Source: Stutzerimonas stutzeri
GTDB taxonomy: Bacteria; Pseudomonadota; Gammaproteobacteria; Pseudomonadales; Pseudomonadaceae
DNA: 64,000 nucleotides
Direction of reading: 5' to 3'
Assembly: GCA_019056435.1 (NCBI GenBank)
Contig: CP077641.1
Coordinates: 62,001-126,000, forward strand
The notes below the pieces were generated by a model that saw nothing but the letters and a program-made list of their open reading frames with translations, ran no database searches and was not told the DNA's origin. Each line of letters opens with the position of its first letter. Position 1 is the stretch's first letter. A program made the translations under genes and the position numbers. Positions 10,132 to 19,456 of the stretch are shown here, piece after piece.

Positions 10132-10812
10132 ATGTCCAAGACCGTATTGATCGTCGGCGCATCACGCGGGCTCGGCCTGGGCCTGGCCAAGCAATTCAGC
10201 GCCGAGGGCTGGAAGGTGATCGGCACCGTTCGCGATCCCAGCCGGGCCGAGGCTTTGAAGGCAGCGGGCGTGCAGGTCGAAGCGCTGGACATCGCCGATG
10301 CCGCCAGCGTCGAGGCGCTCAACGAACGGCTTTCCGGCACCGAACTGGATGTGCTGTATATCAACGCCGGCATTTCCGGTTCGCGGCAACTCTCGGCTGA
10401 CAACGCCAACGACGAAGACGTCGGCCAGCTGTTCGTCACCAACGCCATCGGGCCCGTGCGCCTGGCCAAGCGGATGACGCCGCGGGTCAAACCGGATACC
10501 GGCGTGATCGTCTTCATGACGTCGATCATGGGGAGCGTGGAGACCGGGCCGGGGATGGGCATACCGCTCTACGGCGCCAGCAAGGCGGCGCTGAATCACC
10601 TGACACGGACGTTCGTGGCCGAACTCGGCGAAGATTCAGGTTTGACCGTCATCTCCATGCACCCCGGCTGGGTGAAAACGGACATGGGCGGTGAAGAGGC
10701 GCCGCTGGACATCGAGACGAGCTGCCGCGGGATGGTCGAGCAGGTGACTCGCGCGAGCGGCCAGGGTGGTCACCGCTATATCGATTACCAGGGCCAGCCC
10801 CTGCCCTGGTAA
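10132..10812 (+). CDS. Short-chain dehydrogenase/reductase (C-factor-like SDR)
   Basis: The 226-aa classical-type SDR has the Rossmann motif GASRGLGLGLA (residues 9-19), the NAG motif (YINAGISGS), a Ser in MTSIMGS and the catalytic YGASK. These support an active NAD(P)-dependent oxidoreductase; the substrate cannot be predicted. The ATG at 10132 begins MSKTVLIVGAS, the expected start. It resembles the C-factor/cell-cell signalling SDR subgroup common in Pseudomonas. It is monocistronic, convergent with dcd, with a 12-bp hairpin between them. Confidence 0.85.
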   Translation: MSKTVLIVGASRGLGLGLAKQFSAEGWKVIGTVRDPSRAEALKAAGVQVEALDIADAASVEALNERLSGTELDVLYINAGISGSRQLSADNANDEDVGQLFVTNAIGPVRLAKRMTPRVKPDTGVIVFMTSIMGSVETGPGMGIPLYGASKAALNHLTRTFVAELGEDSGLTVISMHPGWVKTDMGGEEAPLDIETSCRGMVEQVTRASGQGGHRYIDYQGQPLPW

Positions 10813-10824
10813 TCCATGAAACGA

Positions 10825-10859
10825 CGATGCGGATGGCAACAGCGTCACCATCCGCATCG
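10825..10859. terminator. Hairpin between SDR gene and dcd, probable bidirectional terminator
   Basis: A perfect 12-bp stem (CGATGCGGATGG and its complement) with an 11-nt loop sits 12 nt after the SDR stop and 32 nt from the dcd stop. There is no T-run on either strand, so termination strength is uncertain. Confidence 0.5.
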
Positions 10860-10891
10860 GTGTGTCGTGCCGGGCCTGACTCAGGCCGCCG

Positions 10892-11458
10892 TCACGCCTT
10901 GGGCAGGGTCACGCCGCGCTGGCCCTGATACTTGCCGCCGCGGTCGCGGTAGGAGGTTTCGCATTCCTCGTCCGATTCGAGGAACAGCATCTGCGCCACG
11001 CCTTCGTTCGCGTAGATCTTTGCCGGCAGCGTGGTGGTGTTGGAGAACTCCAGGGTCACGTGGCCTTCCCATTCAGGCTCGAGCGGCGTGACGTTGACGA
11101 TGATGCCGCAGCGCGCGTAGGTGCTCTTGCCCAGGCAGATAGTCAGCACGTTGCGGGGAATCCGGAAATACTCGACGGTGCGCGCCAGGGCGAAGGAGTT
11201 CGGCGGGATGATGCAGACGTCGCTCTTGATGTCGACGAAGCTCTTCTCGTCGAAATTCTTCGGATCGACCGTCGCCGAGTTGATGTTGGTGAATACCTTG
11301 AATTCATCCGCGCAGCGCACGTCGTAGCCGTAGCTGGACACGCCGTACGAGATCAGTCGCTCGTTACCCTCGGTGCGCACCTGGCGCTCGACATAGGGCT
11401 CGATCATGCCGTGCTCCTGGGCCATCCGGCGAATCCACTTGTCCGATTTGATGCTCAT
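10892..11458 (-). CDS. dcd: dCTP deaminase
   Basis: Dcd deaminates dCTP to dUTP, feeding dTTP synthesis. The 188-aa length is exact for the family. Conserved segments include [13 protein letters not shown] at the start, [12 protein letters not shown], the active-site region [19 protein letters not shown] containing the catalytic Glu, and the C-terminal [12 protein letters not shown]. The start at 11458 is the family-standard start. In Pseudomonas it commonly lies near mrp and metG, as here, with the cold-shock gene between. Confidence 0.96.
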   Translation of the reverse strand: MSIKSDKWIRRMAQEHGMIEPYVERQVRTEGNERLISYGVSSYGYDVRCADEFKVFTNINSATVDPKNFDEKSFVDIKSDVCIIPPNSFALARTVEYFRIPRNVLTICLGKSTYARCGIIVNVTPLEPEWEGHVTLEFSNTTTLPAKIYANEGVAQMLFLESDEECETSYRDRGGKYQGQRGVTLPKA

Positions 11459-11776
11459 GGGCGGGCGTCCTGATCTCTGCTGGGCGGTGAATGGAAGGTG
11501 CGCATCTTACCGAGCACAAGGGGTTGGTTAAAGCCCGTGCGCCGGCACCACGCGCCGCATATCTGACGCTTCGACCGGAAACTGAAAATAATGCTCGCAT
11601 TGCGTCAGAAATGGAGTATCTTGCGTTGGCTGCTGCTGCATGTGTCACCGTGAATCGCTACATGTTTAGATTTCGATCCGATCATTGCTACGACTCCTTT
11701 AACTCCTTGCACACAGTCACCGTTCGGGGTATTTGCCCGTTCAACAAACATCTACATTGTTCAAGGAGACATTCAA
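11459..11776. other. Long leader region of the cold-shock gene
   Basis: These 318 bases separate divergent dcd and the cold-shock gene. The right part is noticeably more AT-rich and probably forms the long 5' untranslated leader typical of cspA-type mRNAs, ending in an AAGGAG ribosome site at 11763-11768. I see no separate gene. The leader role is inferred from family knowledge. Confidence 0.45.
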
Positions 11777-11986
11777 ATGTCTAACCGCCAAACCGGTACC
11801 GTTAAGTGGTTCAACGATGAAAAAGGCTTCGGCTTCATCACTCCGCAATCCGGTGACGACCTCTTCGTACACTTCCGCGCCATTCAGGGCGAGGGCTTCA
11901 AGAGCCTGAAAGAAGGCCAGCAGGTCTCCTTCGTCGCTACTCGCGGCCAGAAGGGCATGCAAGCTGAGGAAGTTCAGGTTATCTAA
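11777..11986 (+). CDS. Cold-shock protein, CspA family
   Basis: The 69-aa single-domain cold-shock protein carries both RNA-binding motifs: KGFGFITP (RNP1) and LFVHFRAI (RNP2). These proteins bind single-stranded RNA/DNA and act as RNA chaperones. An AAGGAG ribosome site precedes the ATG, and a very strong terminator follows. I cannot assign a particular paralogue name among Pseudomonas csp genes. Confidence 0.95.
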   Translation: MSNRQTGTVKWFNDEKGFGFITPQSGDDLFVHFRAIQGEGFKSLKEGQQVSFVATRGQKGMQAEEVQVI

Positions 11987-12000
11987 CCTGCCACTTCTCG

Positions 12001-12032
12001 AAAAAAGCCCCGCTTCGGCGGGGCTTTTTTTT
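12001..12032 (+). terminator. Rho-independent terminator of the cold-shock gene
   Basis: The stem AAAAAAGCCCCGC pairs with its full complement around a TTCG tetraloop and ends in eight T. It starts 15 nt after the stop. Confidence 0.95.
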
Positions 12033-12115
12033 GCCTGCGATTCAGCCTCGAGACAAAGCGATCGGCCCTCATGGGCGCGGAGGGAGGCCCGGCCAGGACC
12101 TCCCCGCCGATGACC

Positions 12116-13210
12116 TCAGTCGTCAGTCACTACGATGTTGGGCATCGACTGCGCCACGATCTGCCCGCTCTGTGCGATCCGTGCCCCGACACGACGGGCC
12201 ATCTGCTGATAGATCATGGCGATCTGGCTCTCCGGATCGGCGATGGCGGTCGGCTTGCCGGCATCGGCCTGGCTGCGAATGGCCATGGAAAGCGGTAGCG
12301 AGGCCAAGAGTTCGACGTTGTACTGCCCGGCCAGCTTCTCGCCGCCCCCTTCACCGAACAGGTGCTCGGCGTGCCCGCAGTTCGAGCAGATGTGCACCGC
12401 CATGTTCTCCACCACGCCCAGCACCGGGATGTTCACCTTGCGGAACATCTCCACGCCCTTCTTGGCATCGAGCAACGCCAGGTCCTGCGGCGTGGTGACG
12501 ATGACGGAGCCGACCACCGGCACCTTCTGCGCCAGGGTCAACTGGATGTCGCCAGTGCCCGGCGGCATGTCCACGATCAGGTAATCGAGATCGTCCCAGG
12601 CCGTCTGGGTGATCAGCTGCAGCAGCGCGCCGGAGACCATCGGACCGCGCCAGACCATGGGCGTCTTGTCATCGGCGAGAAAGGCCATCGACATGATCTG
12701 CACGCCGTGCGCCTGCAGCGGGATGAAGGCCTTGCCGTCACGGATTTCCGGGCGCGTGCCTTCGGGGATGCCGAACATGATGCCCTGGCTCGGCCCGTAG
12801 ATGTCCGCATCCAGCACGCCTACCCGCGCGCCTTCACGGGCCAGCGCCAGCGCCAGGTTCGCTGCGGTGGTGGACTTGCCGACGCCGCCCTTGCCGGACG
12901 CCACGGCGATGATGTTCTTCACGTTGCCCAGCGACTCGAGCTGATCCTGCGCCTTGTGCGGGCGGATCACGCAGTCGACCTGCACGTCCGCGCGGGTCAC
13001 ACCCTCGAGTCCTTCGATGGCCATGGCGAGCATCTGCGCCCAGCCGCCTCGAAACAAACCGGCGGCATAGCCGAGTTCGAGCTGCACGCTGACACGATCC
13101 CCCTGGATCTCGATCGATCGTACGCAACCGGCACTCACCGGGTCCTGGTTCAGGTTAGGGTCGGTGTACTGACCCAGTACGGCTTCCACCGCTTCGCGTG
13201 TGACGGTCAT
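12116..13210 (-). CDS. apbC: Iron-sulfur cluster carrier ATPase Mrp/ApbC
   Basis: This is a cytoplasmic P-loop ATPase that carries and transfers Fe-S clusters. The 364-aa product has an N-terminal MIP18-like domain (about residues 1-80), the deviant Walker A GKGGVGKSTTAANLA (about residue 107), LDADIYGPSQ, VDMPPGTGDIQL, and the CXXC cluster site in HICSNCGH. The ATG at 13210 (MTVTREAVEAVLGQ) is preferred; an upstream extension is basic and unlike the family. It is divergent from metG, the usual Pseudomonas layout. Confidence 0.94.
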   Translation of the reverse strand: MTVTREAVEAVLGQYTDPNLNQDPVSAGCVRSIEIQGDRVSVQLELGYAAGLFRGGWAQMLAMAIEGLEGVTRADVQVDCVIRPHKAQDQLESLGNVKNIIAVASGKGGVGKSTTAANLALALAREGARVGVLDADIYGPSQGIMFGIPEGTRPEIRDGKAFIPLQAHGVQIMSMAFLADDKTPMVWRGPMVSGALLQLITQTAWDDLDYLIVDMPPGTGDIQLTLAQKVPVVGSVIVTTPQDLALLDAKKGVEMFRKVNIPVLGVVENMAVHICSNCGHAEHLFGEGGGEKLAGQYNVELLASLPLSMAIRSQADAGKPTAIADPESQIAMIYQQMARRVGARIAQSGQIVAQSMPNIVVTDD

Positions 13211-13404
13211 GACTGCTCCCAAGAAAAACCAACCAAAACAGACGGGCATCTTACCCCGCTGTACCCGCCGCGGCCCAATACCGGCATCCGGCGGCAACAA
13301 CTGCGCCATTCGACCCGCGCCCACCGTGCCAGTGCGGATGAAAAATAACGCCTGCACCTTTATAGTTACCCGCTCACTTCGCCACCCCGACTGCAGATTT
13401 CCCA

Positions 13405-15443
13405 ATGTCCGAAGCTCGCCAGATCCTCGTTACCAGTGCCCTGCCCTACGCCAACGGTTCGATCCACCTTGGCCACATGCTCGAGTACATCCAGACGGAC
13501 ATGTGGGTGCGGTTCCAGAAGCTGCGCGGCAACCAGTGCATCTACGTCTGCGCCGACGACGCCCATGGCTCGGCCATCATGCTGCGCGCCGAGAAGGAAG
13601 GCATCACGCCGGAACAGCTCATCGCCAACGTCCAGGCTGAACACAGCAAGGACTTTGCCGACTTCCTCGTCGACTTCGATAATTTCCATTCGACCCATTC
13701 GGACGAGAATCGCGAGCTGGCCGAATTGATCTACACCCGCCTCAACGAAGCCGGCCACATCGCCACCCGCTCGGTGACCCAGTACTTCGACCCTGAAAAG
13801 GGCATGTTCCTCGCCGACCGCTTCATCAAGGGCACCTGCCCGAAGTGCGCCGCCGAAGACCAGTACGGCGACAACTGCGAGAAGTGCGGCGCGACCTACG
13901 AGCCCACCGACCTGAAGAATCCACGCTCGGCCATCTCCGGCGCCACGCCTGTGCTGCGCGATTCAAAGCATTTCTTCTTCAAGCTGCCCGACTTCGAGGC
14001 CATGCTGAAGGAATGGACCCGCGGAGGCAGCCTGCAGGAATCGGTCGCCAACAAGATCGCCGAATGGCTCGACGGCGGCCTGCACGAGTGGGACATCTCC
14101 CGCGATGCGCCCTACTTCGGCTTCGAGATCCCGGGCGAGCCCGGCAAATACTTCTACGTCTGGCTGGACGCGCCGATCGGCTACATGGCCAGCTTCAAGA
14201 ACCTCTGCGCGCGCCGCCCGGAGCTGGATTTCGATGCCTTCTGGAAAAAGGACTCGACCACCGAGCTCTACCACTTCATCGGCAAGGACATCATCAACTT
14301 CCACACCCTGTTCTGGCCCGCCATGCTCGAAGGCGCCGGCTTCCGCAAGCCCACCGCCGTCGCGGTGCATGGCTACCTGACGGTGAACGGGCAGAAGATG
14401 TCCAAGTCGCGCGGCACCTTCATCAAGGCGCGCACCTACCTGGAACACCTGAACCCGGAGTACCTGCGCTACTACTACGCCGCCAAGCTTGGCCGCGGCG
14501 TGGACGACCTGGACCTCAACCTCGAGGACTTCGTGCAGAAGGTCAATTCCGACCTGGTCGGCAAGGTGGTCAACATCGCCAGTCGCTGCGCCGGCTTCAT
14601 CCACAAGGGCAACGGCGGCCTGATGGTCGATCGCAATGCCGCACCGGAACTCAGCGACGCCTTCCTGGCGGCCGCGCCTTCCATCGCCGAAGCCTATGAA
14701 AGCCGCGATTTCGCCCGCGCCATGCGCGAAATCATGGCCCTGGCCGACCGCGCCAATGCCTGGATCGCCGACAAGGCACCCTGGGCCCTGAACAAGCAGG
14801 AAGGTATGCAGGATGAGGTGCAGGCGATCTGCGCCACCGGTATCAACCTGTTCCGCCAGCTGGTGATTTTCCTCAAGCCGGTGCTGCCGAACCTGGCCGC
14901 CGACGCCGAGCGCTTCCTGAACGTCCAGCCGCTGGGCTGGGCTGACCTGCAGACACCGCTGGCCAACCATCAGTTGAACGCCTTCACCCCCTCCTGACCC
15001 GTATCGAGCCTGCAAAAATCGACGCCATGATCGAAGCCTCCAAGGAAGACCTCGCCGCCACCGAAACCACCGCGCCTGCTGGCAACGGTGAATTGACGAA
15101 GGAGCCGCTGGCTGCCGAGATCGCTTTCGACGCTTTTGCCGCCGTGGACCTGCGCATCGCGCTGATCGAGAAGTGCGAGTTCGTCGAAGGCGCCGACAAG
15201 CTGCTGCGCCTGACCCTCGACATCGGCGATGCCAAGCGCAACGTGTTTTCCGGCATCAAGAGCGCCTACCCGGACCCAAGCAAGCTGGAAGGTCGCCTGA
15301 CCCTGTACGTCGCCAACCTCGCCGCGCGCAAGATGAAGTTCGGCGTCTCCGAAGGCATGGTGCTGGCCGCCGGCCCCGGTGGCGAAGAAATCTACCTGCT
15401 CAGCCCGGACAGCGGCGCCAAACCCGGCCAACGCGTCAAGTAA
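13405..15443 (+). CDS. metG: Methionyl-tRNA synthetase MetG (frame break before C-terminal domain)
   Basis: MetG charges tRNA-Met. The HIGH-type motif (HLGHM), the Cys4 zinc knuckle ([17 protein letters not shown]) and KMSKS ([10 protein letters not shown]) are all present. Read straight, it stops at 14997. The C-terminal tRNA-binding/dimerisation domain ([20 protein letters not shown]) continues in another frame to 15443. One C added to the C-run at 14987-14991 joins [12 protein letters not shown] and yields 679 aa, the normal Pseudomonas length. This is an essential gene, so I infer a sequence error, though a separately translated C-domain (ATG at 15027) is formally possible. Confidence 0.94.
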
Positions 15444-15455
15444 TGACGTAGCATG

Positions 15456-15486
15456 AGAAGCCCGGCGCAATGCCGGGCTTCTTTTT
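15456..15486 (+). terminator. Rho-independent terminator of metG
   Basis: The stem AGAAGCCCGGC / GCCGGGCTTCT with a 5-nt loop runs into five T, 12 nt after the metG stop. Confidence 0.93.
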
Positions 15487-15523
15487 CGATTCCAACCAAC
15501 CGCTTCACCACCCGGAGCCGGTT

Positions 15524-15892
15524 ATGACCCATACGCCCGATCCCAGCAGGCCGTTGAAGAACGTGGCCGAGGCAGGCAAGACAAGGCAAAAGCAGCCGGA
15601 CACGCGGACCGGGCTGGCCTGCGAGTCAGGTGCTCTAAATGAACATTCCGGGGCTGTTTTCAACGACGTATCGCCAGCGCAGGTACCTTTACAGCCGCCG
15701 GCTAATCGATGCCCGATTTGTGGCGAGCCGAATCAATGCAGCCTCAGCAACCCCGCGACCGCCACGCACGCATGCTGGTGCTTCACCACCGAGATAGCGC
15801 CCGAAGCCCGCGAACGGATTCCGGCAGATGCACAGGACAAAGCCTGCATCTGCCCACGCTGCGCGCGCGGTGAGCTGCCTGAAAAACCCTGA
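15524..15892 (+). CDS. Cysteine-rich CWC-family protein
   Basis: The 122-aa protein ends in a compact Cys-rich domain: CPICGEPNQCSL, then HACWCF (the CWC signature), then ACICPRCARG. This pattern of paired cysteines suggests a small zinc- or cluster-binding fold; the family's role is unknown. About 65 N-terminal residues are low-complexity and longer than usual for the family, but no internal Met offers a shorter start, and GGAG precedes the chosen ATG. Its stop overlaps the rsuA start (TGATG), so the two genes are translationally coupled. Confidence 0.75.
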   Translation: MTHTPDPSRPLKNVAEAGKTRQKQPDTRTGLACESGALNEHSGAVFNDVSPAQVPLQPPANRCPICGEPNQCSLSNPATATHACWCFTTEIAPEARERIPADAQDKACICPRCARGELPEKP

Positions 15893-16584
15893 TGCGCCTC
15901 GACCGCTTTCTCGCCAACCTCCCCGCCTGCAGCCATCGCCAGGCACGCCTGCTGCTGGCGTCGGGCCGCGCTTCGGTAAACGGGCAGCCCGTACGCGACG
16001 GCACCCATGACATCCGTGTGTTCGACCGCATCGAGCTGGACGGCGAGCTGTTGCAAGCCGGCAAGCCCGCACGCTTCTACATGCTGAACAAACCCGCCGG
16101 CTGCGTCAGCGCCACCGCCGATCCAGCGCATCCCACCGTGCTCGACCTGTTGAACGAGCCTGACAAGGCCGAGCTGCATATCGCCGGCCGGCTGGACTTC
16201 AACACCACGGGCCTGATGATCCTCACCAACGACGGCCTCTGGTCCCGCCGCCTGACCCAGCCGGAAAGCCTGCTGGGCAAAACCTATCTCGTGGAAACCG
16301 AAGACCCCATCGACCCGATCTGCGTCGAGCGCTTCGCACAGGGCTTGTATTTCGGCTACGAGAACCTCACCACACGGCCCGCTGAACTCCAGCTGCTTGG
16401 CTCGCGCCAGGCGCGCCTGACCCTGCACGAAGGCCGCTACCACCAGGTCAAACGCATGTTCGGCCACTTCAACAACAAGGTCACCGCCCTGCACCGCGAA
16501 CGCATGGGCCCGCTCACCCTCGACCCCACCCTCGCGCCCGGCCAATACCGCCGCCTGACGCCAGCAGAAATCGACCCCATCTGA
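15892..16584 (+). CDS. rsuA: 16S rRNA pseudouridine synthase RsuA family
   Basis: The 230-aa enzyme has an N-terminal S4 RNA-binding domain (MRLDRFLANLP...) and an RsuA/RluE catalytic domain. The catalytic motif GRLDFNTTGLMILTNDG contains the nucleophilic Asp, and KRMFGHFNNKV is the conserved late motif. RsuA makes pseudouridine 516 in 16S rRNA. RsuA rather than RluE is judged from the S4 domain and overall length. The start overlaps the stop of the CWC gene. Confidence 0.88.
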   Translation: MRLDRFLANLPACSHRQARLLLASGRASVNGQPVRDGTHDIRVFDRIELDGELLQAGKPARFYMLNKPAGCVSATADPAHPTVLDLLNEPDKAELHIAGRLDFNTTGLMILTNDGLWSRRLTQPESLLGKTYLVETEDPIDPICVERFAQGLYFGYENLTTRPAELQLLGSRQARLTLHEGRYHQVKRMFGHFNNKVTALHRERMGPLTLDPTLAPGQYRRLTPAEIDPI

Positions 16585-16652
16585 ACCAACCGGCGAATAG
16601 TCTCGCCAACCGCTTCAACTCGGCCCCCGCTTCTGGTAAAAAGGCACCCATC

Positions 16653-16726
16653 GCGGGCGTCGTATAATGGCATTACCTGAGCTTCCCAAGCTCATGACGA
16701 GGGTTCGATTCCCTTCGCCCGCTCCA
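16653..16726 (+). tRNA. tRNA-Gly (anticodon CCC)
   Basis: The 74-nt cloverleaf has a 7-bp acceptor stem (GCGGGCG / CGCCCGC), anticodon stem TGAGC/GCTCA with loop TTCCCAA (anticodon CCC at 16685-16687), T-arm GAGGG-TTCGATT-CCCTT and an encoded CCA end. It reads GGG codons. The sequence closely follows E. coli glyU, and a terminator follows. The accessory segment begins directly after it, making its 3' end a likely integration site. Confidence 0.97.
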
Positions 16727-16732
16727 GATCAG

Positions 16733-16759
16733 AAAAGCCCTGCACTTGCAGGGCTTTTT
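16733..16759 (+). terminator. Rho-independent terminator of tRNA-Gly
   Basis: The stem AAAAGCCCTGC / GCAGGGCTTTT with a 4-nt loop and a T-run starts 7 nt after the CCA end. Confidence 0.92.
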
Positions 16760-16811
16760 CGTTTAGGGTTTGGCTTGTTTCGGTTGGGGTTACATAAGGG
16801 CTTTGGGAAAG

Positions 16812-16830
16812 ATAAATCTGTCCCCTTTTC
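16812..16830 (+). repeat. Left arm of 19-bp inverted repeat flanking the PHP/ATPase segment
   Basis: The 19-mer ATAAATCTGTCCCCTTTTC here is exactly complementary to 19457-19475. The pair brackets a 2.6-kb AT-rich segment. From memory, this motif recurs in gammaproteobacterial genomes near REP-associated (Y1/RAYT) transposases; none is present here. Confidence 0.85.
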
Positions 16831-16852
16831 CTACAATCAAAACGCGGGATAG

Positions 16853-16907
16853 CAATCACTAAGGAAGTAGCTAGGCGCTGGTTTTCCCAAAGGACGGGTA
16901 GTGATTG
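16853..16907. repeat. 9-bp inverted repeat with 37-nt spacer
   Basis: CAATCACTA (16853-16861) is the exact complement of TAGTGATTG (16899-16907). It lies just inside the left arm of the larger inverted repeat. It could be part of a REP-like hairpin element or a binding site; no function can be assigned. Confidence 0.5.
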
Positions 16908-16972
16908 GACTTAGAAAATGAGCGCGGGGCTCCGGAGAGCACTGGCCCGAGAGAAGCTAAGAGTTAAGAGTG

Positions 16973-16988
16973 GCGGCCGATAGGCCGC
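16973..16988. terminator. Short GC hairpin downstream of the accessory operon
   Basis: The stem GCGGCC / GGCCGC with a GATA loop lies 33 nt beyond the stop of the leftward small gene. There is no T-run on the minus strand, so a terminator role is only a guess. Confidence 0.35.
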
Positions 16989-17020
16989 TCTCTACAAATA
17001 TAGAGGTTAAAGCCCCGACG

Positions 17021-17311
17021 TCACGCCTTATACTTCTCATACTCTTCCAAGTAAAGGCGCTCAGATTCATCACGAAACTGATTTCGTTTCTGATGCAAAT
17101 CTATGAGCTTCATACTGATGCTTTTATATATTATTTGGTGAGCTTGGTTTTTGAGTTTTTCCTCATCGTACTCATCGACCTCAAAAGCATCCTCCAGGGC
17201 TAAACTAACCAGCCTCAACAAAACTATCCTATCAATCTTGTCAACTGTATCGTACTCGCCTTCTGCCGTTAAGAAGTAACCTTGATGGTTTTCAATTTTT
17301 AATGCTTTCAT
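17021..17311 (-). CDS. Small acidic protein coupled to the PHP-ABC ATPase
   Basis: The 96-aa protein is rich in Glu, Lys, Tyr and Leu, with no signal peptide or membrane segment. It starts MKALKIENHQGYFL and contains a short stretch resembling a beta pair (GYFLTAEGEYDTVDK), followed by a long predicted helix. The ATG at 17311 has an AAAGG ribosome site 8 nt upstream and overlaps the end of the ATPase gene by 20 nt, so translation is probably coupled. I do not recognise a family. By position it could be a regulator, partner or inhibitor of the ATPase. Base composition matches the ATPase gene and differs from the chromosome. Confidence 0.65.
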   Translation of the reverse strand: MKALKIENHQGYFLTAEGEYDTVDKIDRIVLLRLVSLALEDAFEVDEYDEEKLKNQAHQIIYKSISMKLIDLHQKRNQFRDESERLYLEEYEKYKA

Positions 17312-19315
17312 ATCCAGCCTTTCTCTCCATGTAGGCATCTTCGCCTGCTTCCAACGAGTCCATGGTCACCTGAAAATTGTTTATCCTTTTACCATCAGTC
17401 GACTTCAGCTCGCTATCTGATGGATGCCCAGAGTATCTTCTATATACAATTTTTCCCCCTTCAATCTCTTTGGCGGCGTATATCATATAATCAGCCTTGA
17501 TTGATGCGCCAACTACGCTATTGTGCGTAACAATGACAACAGGCATATTTCTAGAAATTTCCTTTAGCATCTGATTAACCTCGCTTTTGAGAAAGAGGTT
17601 ATCAAATGAAGACTCCGGCTCGTCTATCAACAGATAGTCAAAGTACTGAGCGTTCTTTATTTCTTGCAGCAATCTAAACTCGGACCTCTCACCGCCAGAA
17701 ACCGTAAACCCATCTTTATTTAGTATCTCATAGTCGATACAAGCAAAATACTTATAGAATTCAGATGGAGTCAGACCATCGCTTGCCTTTAAAACTGCAA
17801 GATATTTGTAAGGATTAGAGTACTCTTTGAATGCATCACTAAACGCAACCCTCTGGCCACTCAGGTTCTTGATTTCACCAGCCCCAGAAAAAGCACGCTG
17901 TTTACAGACAACCTTAAACCCCTGAAAGCTCTCCTCAAATATAACTTTCTCTTCCTGTAGGAGCTTAGCAATTTCGTTGAATCTGGATATTTTCTTATGT
18001 TCCAGCATAACATTGTAAAGATCGACATCCTTCACTTGGGTAGCCGATGTCCTTAACTGCAACTTGCTTTTAACATCGCGCATAACGTCGTTAACAAGAC
18101 ACTTTTTCTTTCTCTCATATGCCTTCGACCATAGAAGCACTATCAGTTCGCAAGCCAAGGCTTTTAGGCCACTTACATCAACATGCCTATCAATAATATC
18201 TCTATATTCAATATTCTCTATTAATTGACGCACTGAGCTAATTAGGTCATTAAGAGTACGATCTTCACCCACCTCGAACAACGTCTCATTAAACAACGCA
18301 ACCTTAGAGAATGAGTCAAGTTTTTGAGCTTCTTCTGCCGACTTCAAAAGACTCTCGAGGTATTCTGCCACCTTGCGCCGATTAACATCGATATCAATGT
18401 TAAGCACATCATCCAATACAGTTTTGAATGGAGTTAAATGTTTATCCGCCAAGGTACTCTTCTGACGAGCCACATCCGCATTGAACTCCTTCTCGTAGCT
18501 TGCATCATCACGCTGAACAAGGGAGAACTGTCGAATGTATTTTACATTTTCGCAGTCGTTATTTATTTGGGTTAATGTTACAGTTTTTCCTGAAGACCTA
18601 GCTCCAAGAACAATATTTAGCCCTGTTGAAAGCTTCTGTCCATCTTCAAAAACTTGAAACAGGGAATTTCCATCCGATTTAGATAGCGCCACTTTTGACC
18701 TATCACGAAAACTGAACTTCAAAGATTTTAGGGATAGCTCTCCACAATCTATGTAAGTCTGCCTCATTGGAAACTTGCTCATACCCTCAAAAATTCGCAC
18801 ATCACTAAAAATCACCGGTGTTAGCTCGGTATCATCCTTTGCCATGCGAACAAATTTTTAGGGCTATCAACTTCACCAGCAGAGATAAACCCCCTAAGCC
18901 TCTTAATGGTTTCCGCATGGAGGCTAGGTCTTTTCTCGTAATGGGGTATTACTAGATAATTATTCAGATCACCAAAAATCTGAATCAACTCATCAAAAGT
19001 AATAAAGTCGCCTACATTTACAACTTTCCGCGATACAGCATTTGCTTTTAATTGAAAGTCGTCTAGATTCTCCCTCTCAGATATTACTAGAACATGACCA
19101 CTTTCTAGATTTATCTCAATACCTGGAAACACAACACAATCCACCGCATCAACAATTTCGTTGAACTGGGAAAGGTCAAACATGTCATGATTTGTTATAG
19201 CTATGGCATCCAGCTCCGCTGATTCCACATACTGCTTTAGTTTATCCAATGAAAACTGAAAGTACGTTTCACTAACCGTTGGGATAGTATGCATATGAAG
19301 GTCAATTTTCTTCAA
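17292..19315 (-). CDS. PHP-domain plus ABC/SMC-type ATPase, TrlF-like (one frame break)
   Basis: The repaired protein is 674 aa. The N-terminal 130 residues form a PHP phosphoesterase domain with its metal ligands: H7 and H9 (DLHMHT), H43-D44 (TNHD), E67 (GIEIN), H74 and H125 (PHYEK). After the junction comes an SMC/RloC-like ABC ATPase: Walker A GARSSGKT, a helical insert, signature SGGERS, Walker B LLIDEPESSFDN and H-loop VIVTHNS. Read straight, the PHP part stops at about 18821 and the ATPase part restarts with an overlapping ATG at 18845. One base in the AAATTTTT run at 18852-18859 joins them (SPKKFVRMAKDD). The TTG start has GGAG 7 nt upstream. The architecture resembles TrlF-type ATPases linked to restriction and defence loci. 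Function here is inferred. Confidence 0.8.
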
Positions 19316-19456
19316 TTCTTCACTCCATAAATAACCAGAAGAAAATAATAATCAAAAGCAATTCGCACGCGCCACGGCATAAAAACTTGCGGAGACAGCG
19401 GAATAACTGGAATAAACTATTGAATATAGCTACACCACCCGGCGTTCAGAAAAAGC

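Noticed and set aside
13405-15443. Naturally split MetG with a separate tRNA-binding protein
   Set aside because: The junction is restored by a single C in a C-run, the linker is conserved-looking across the stop, and similar homopolymer breaks occur elsewhere in the window.
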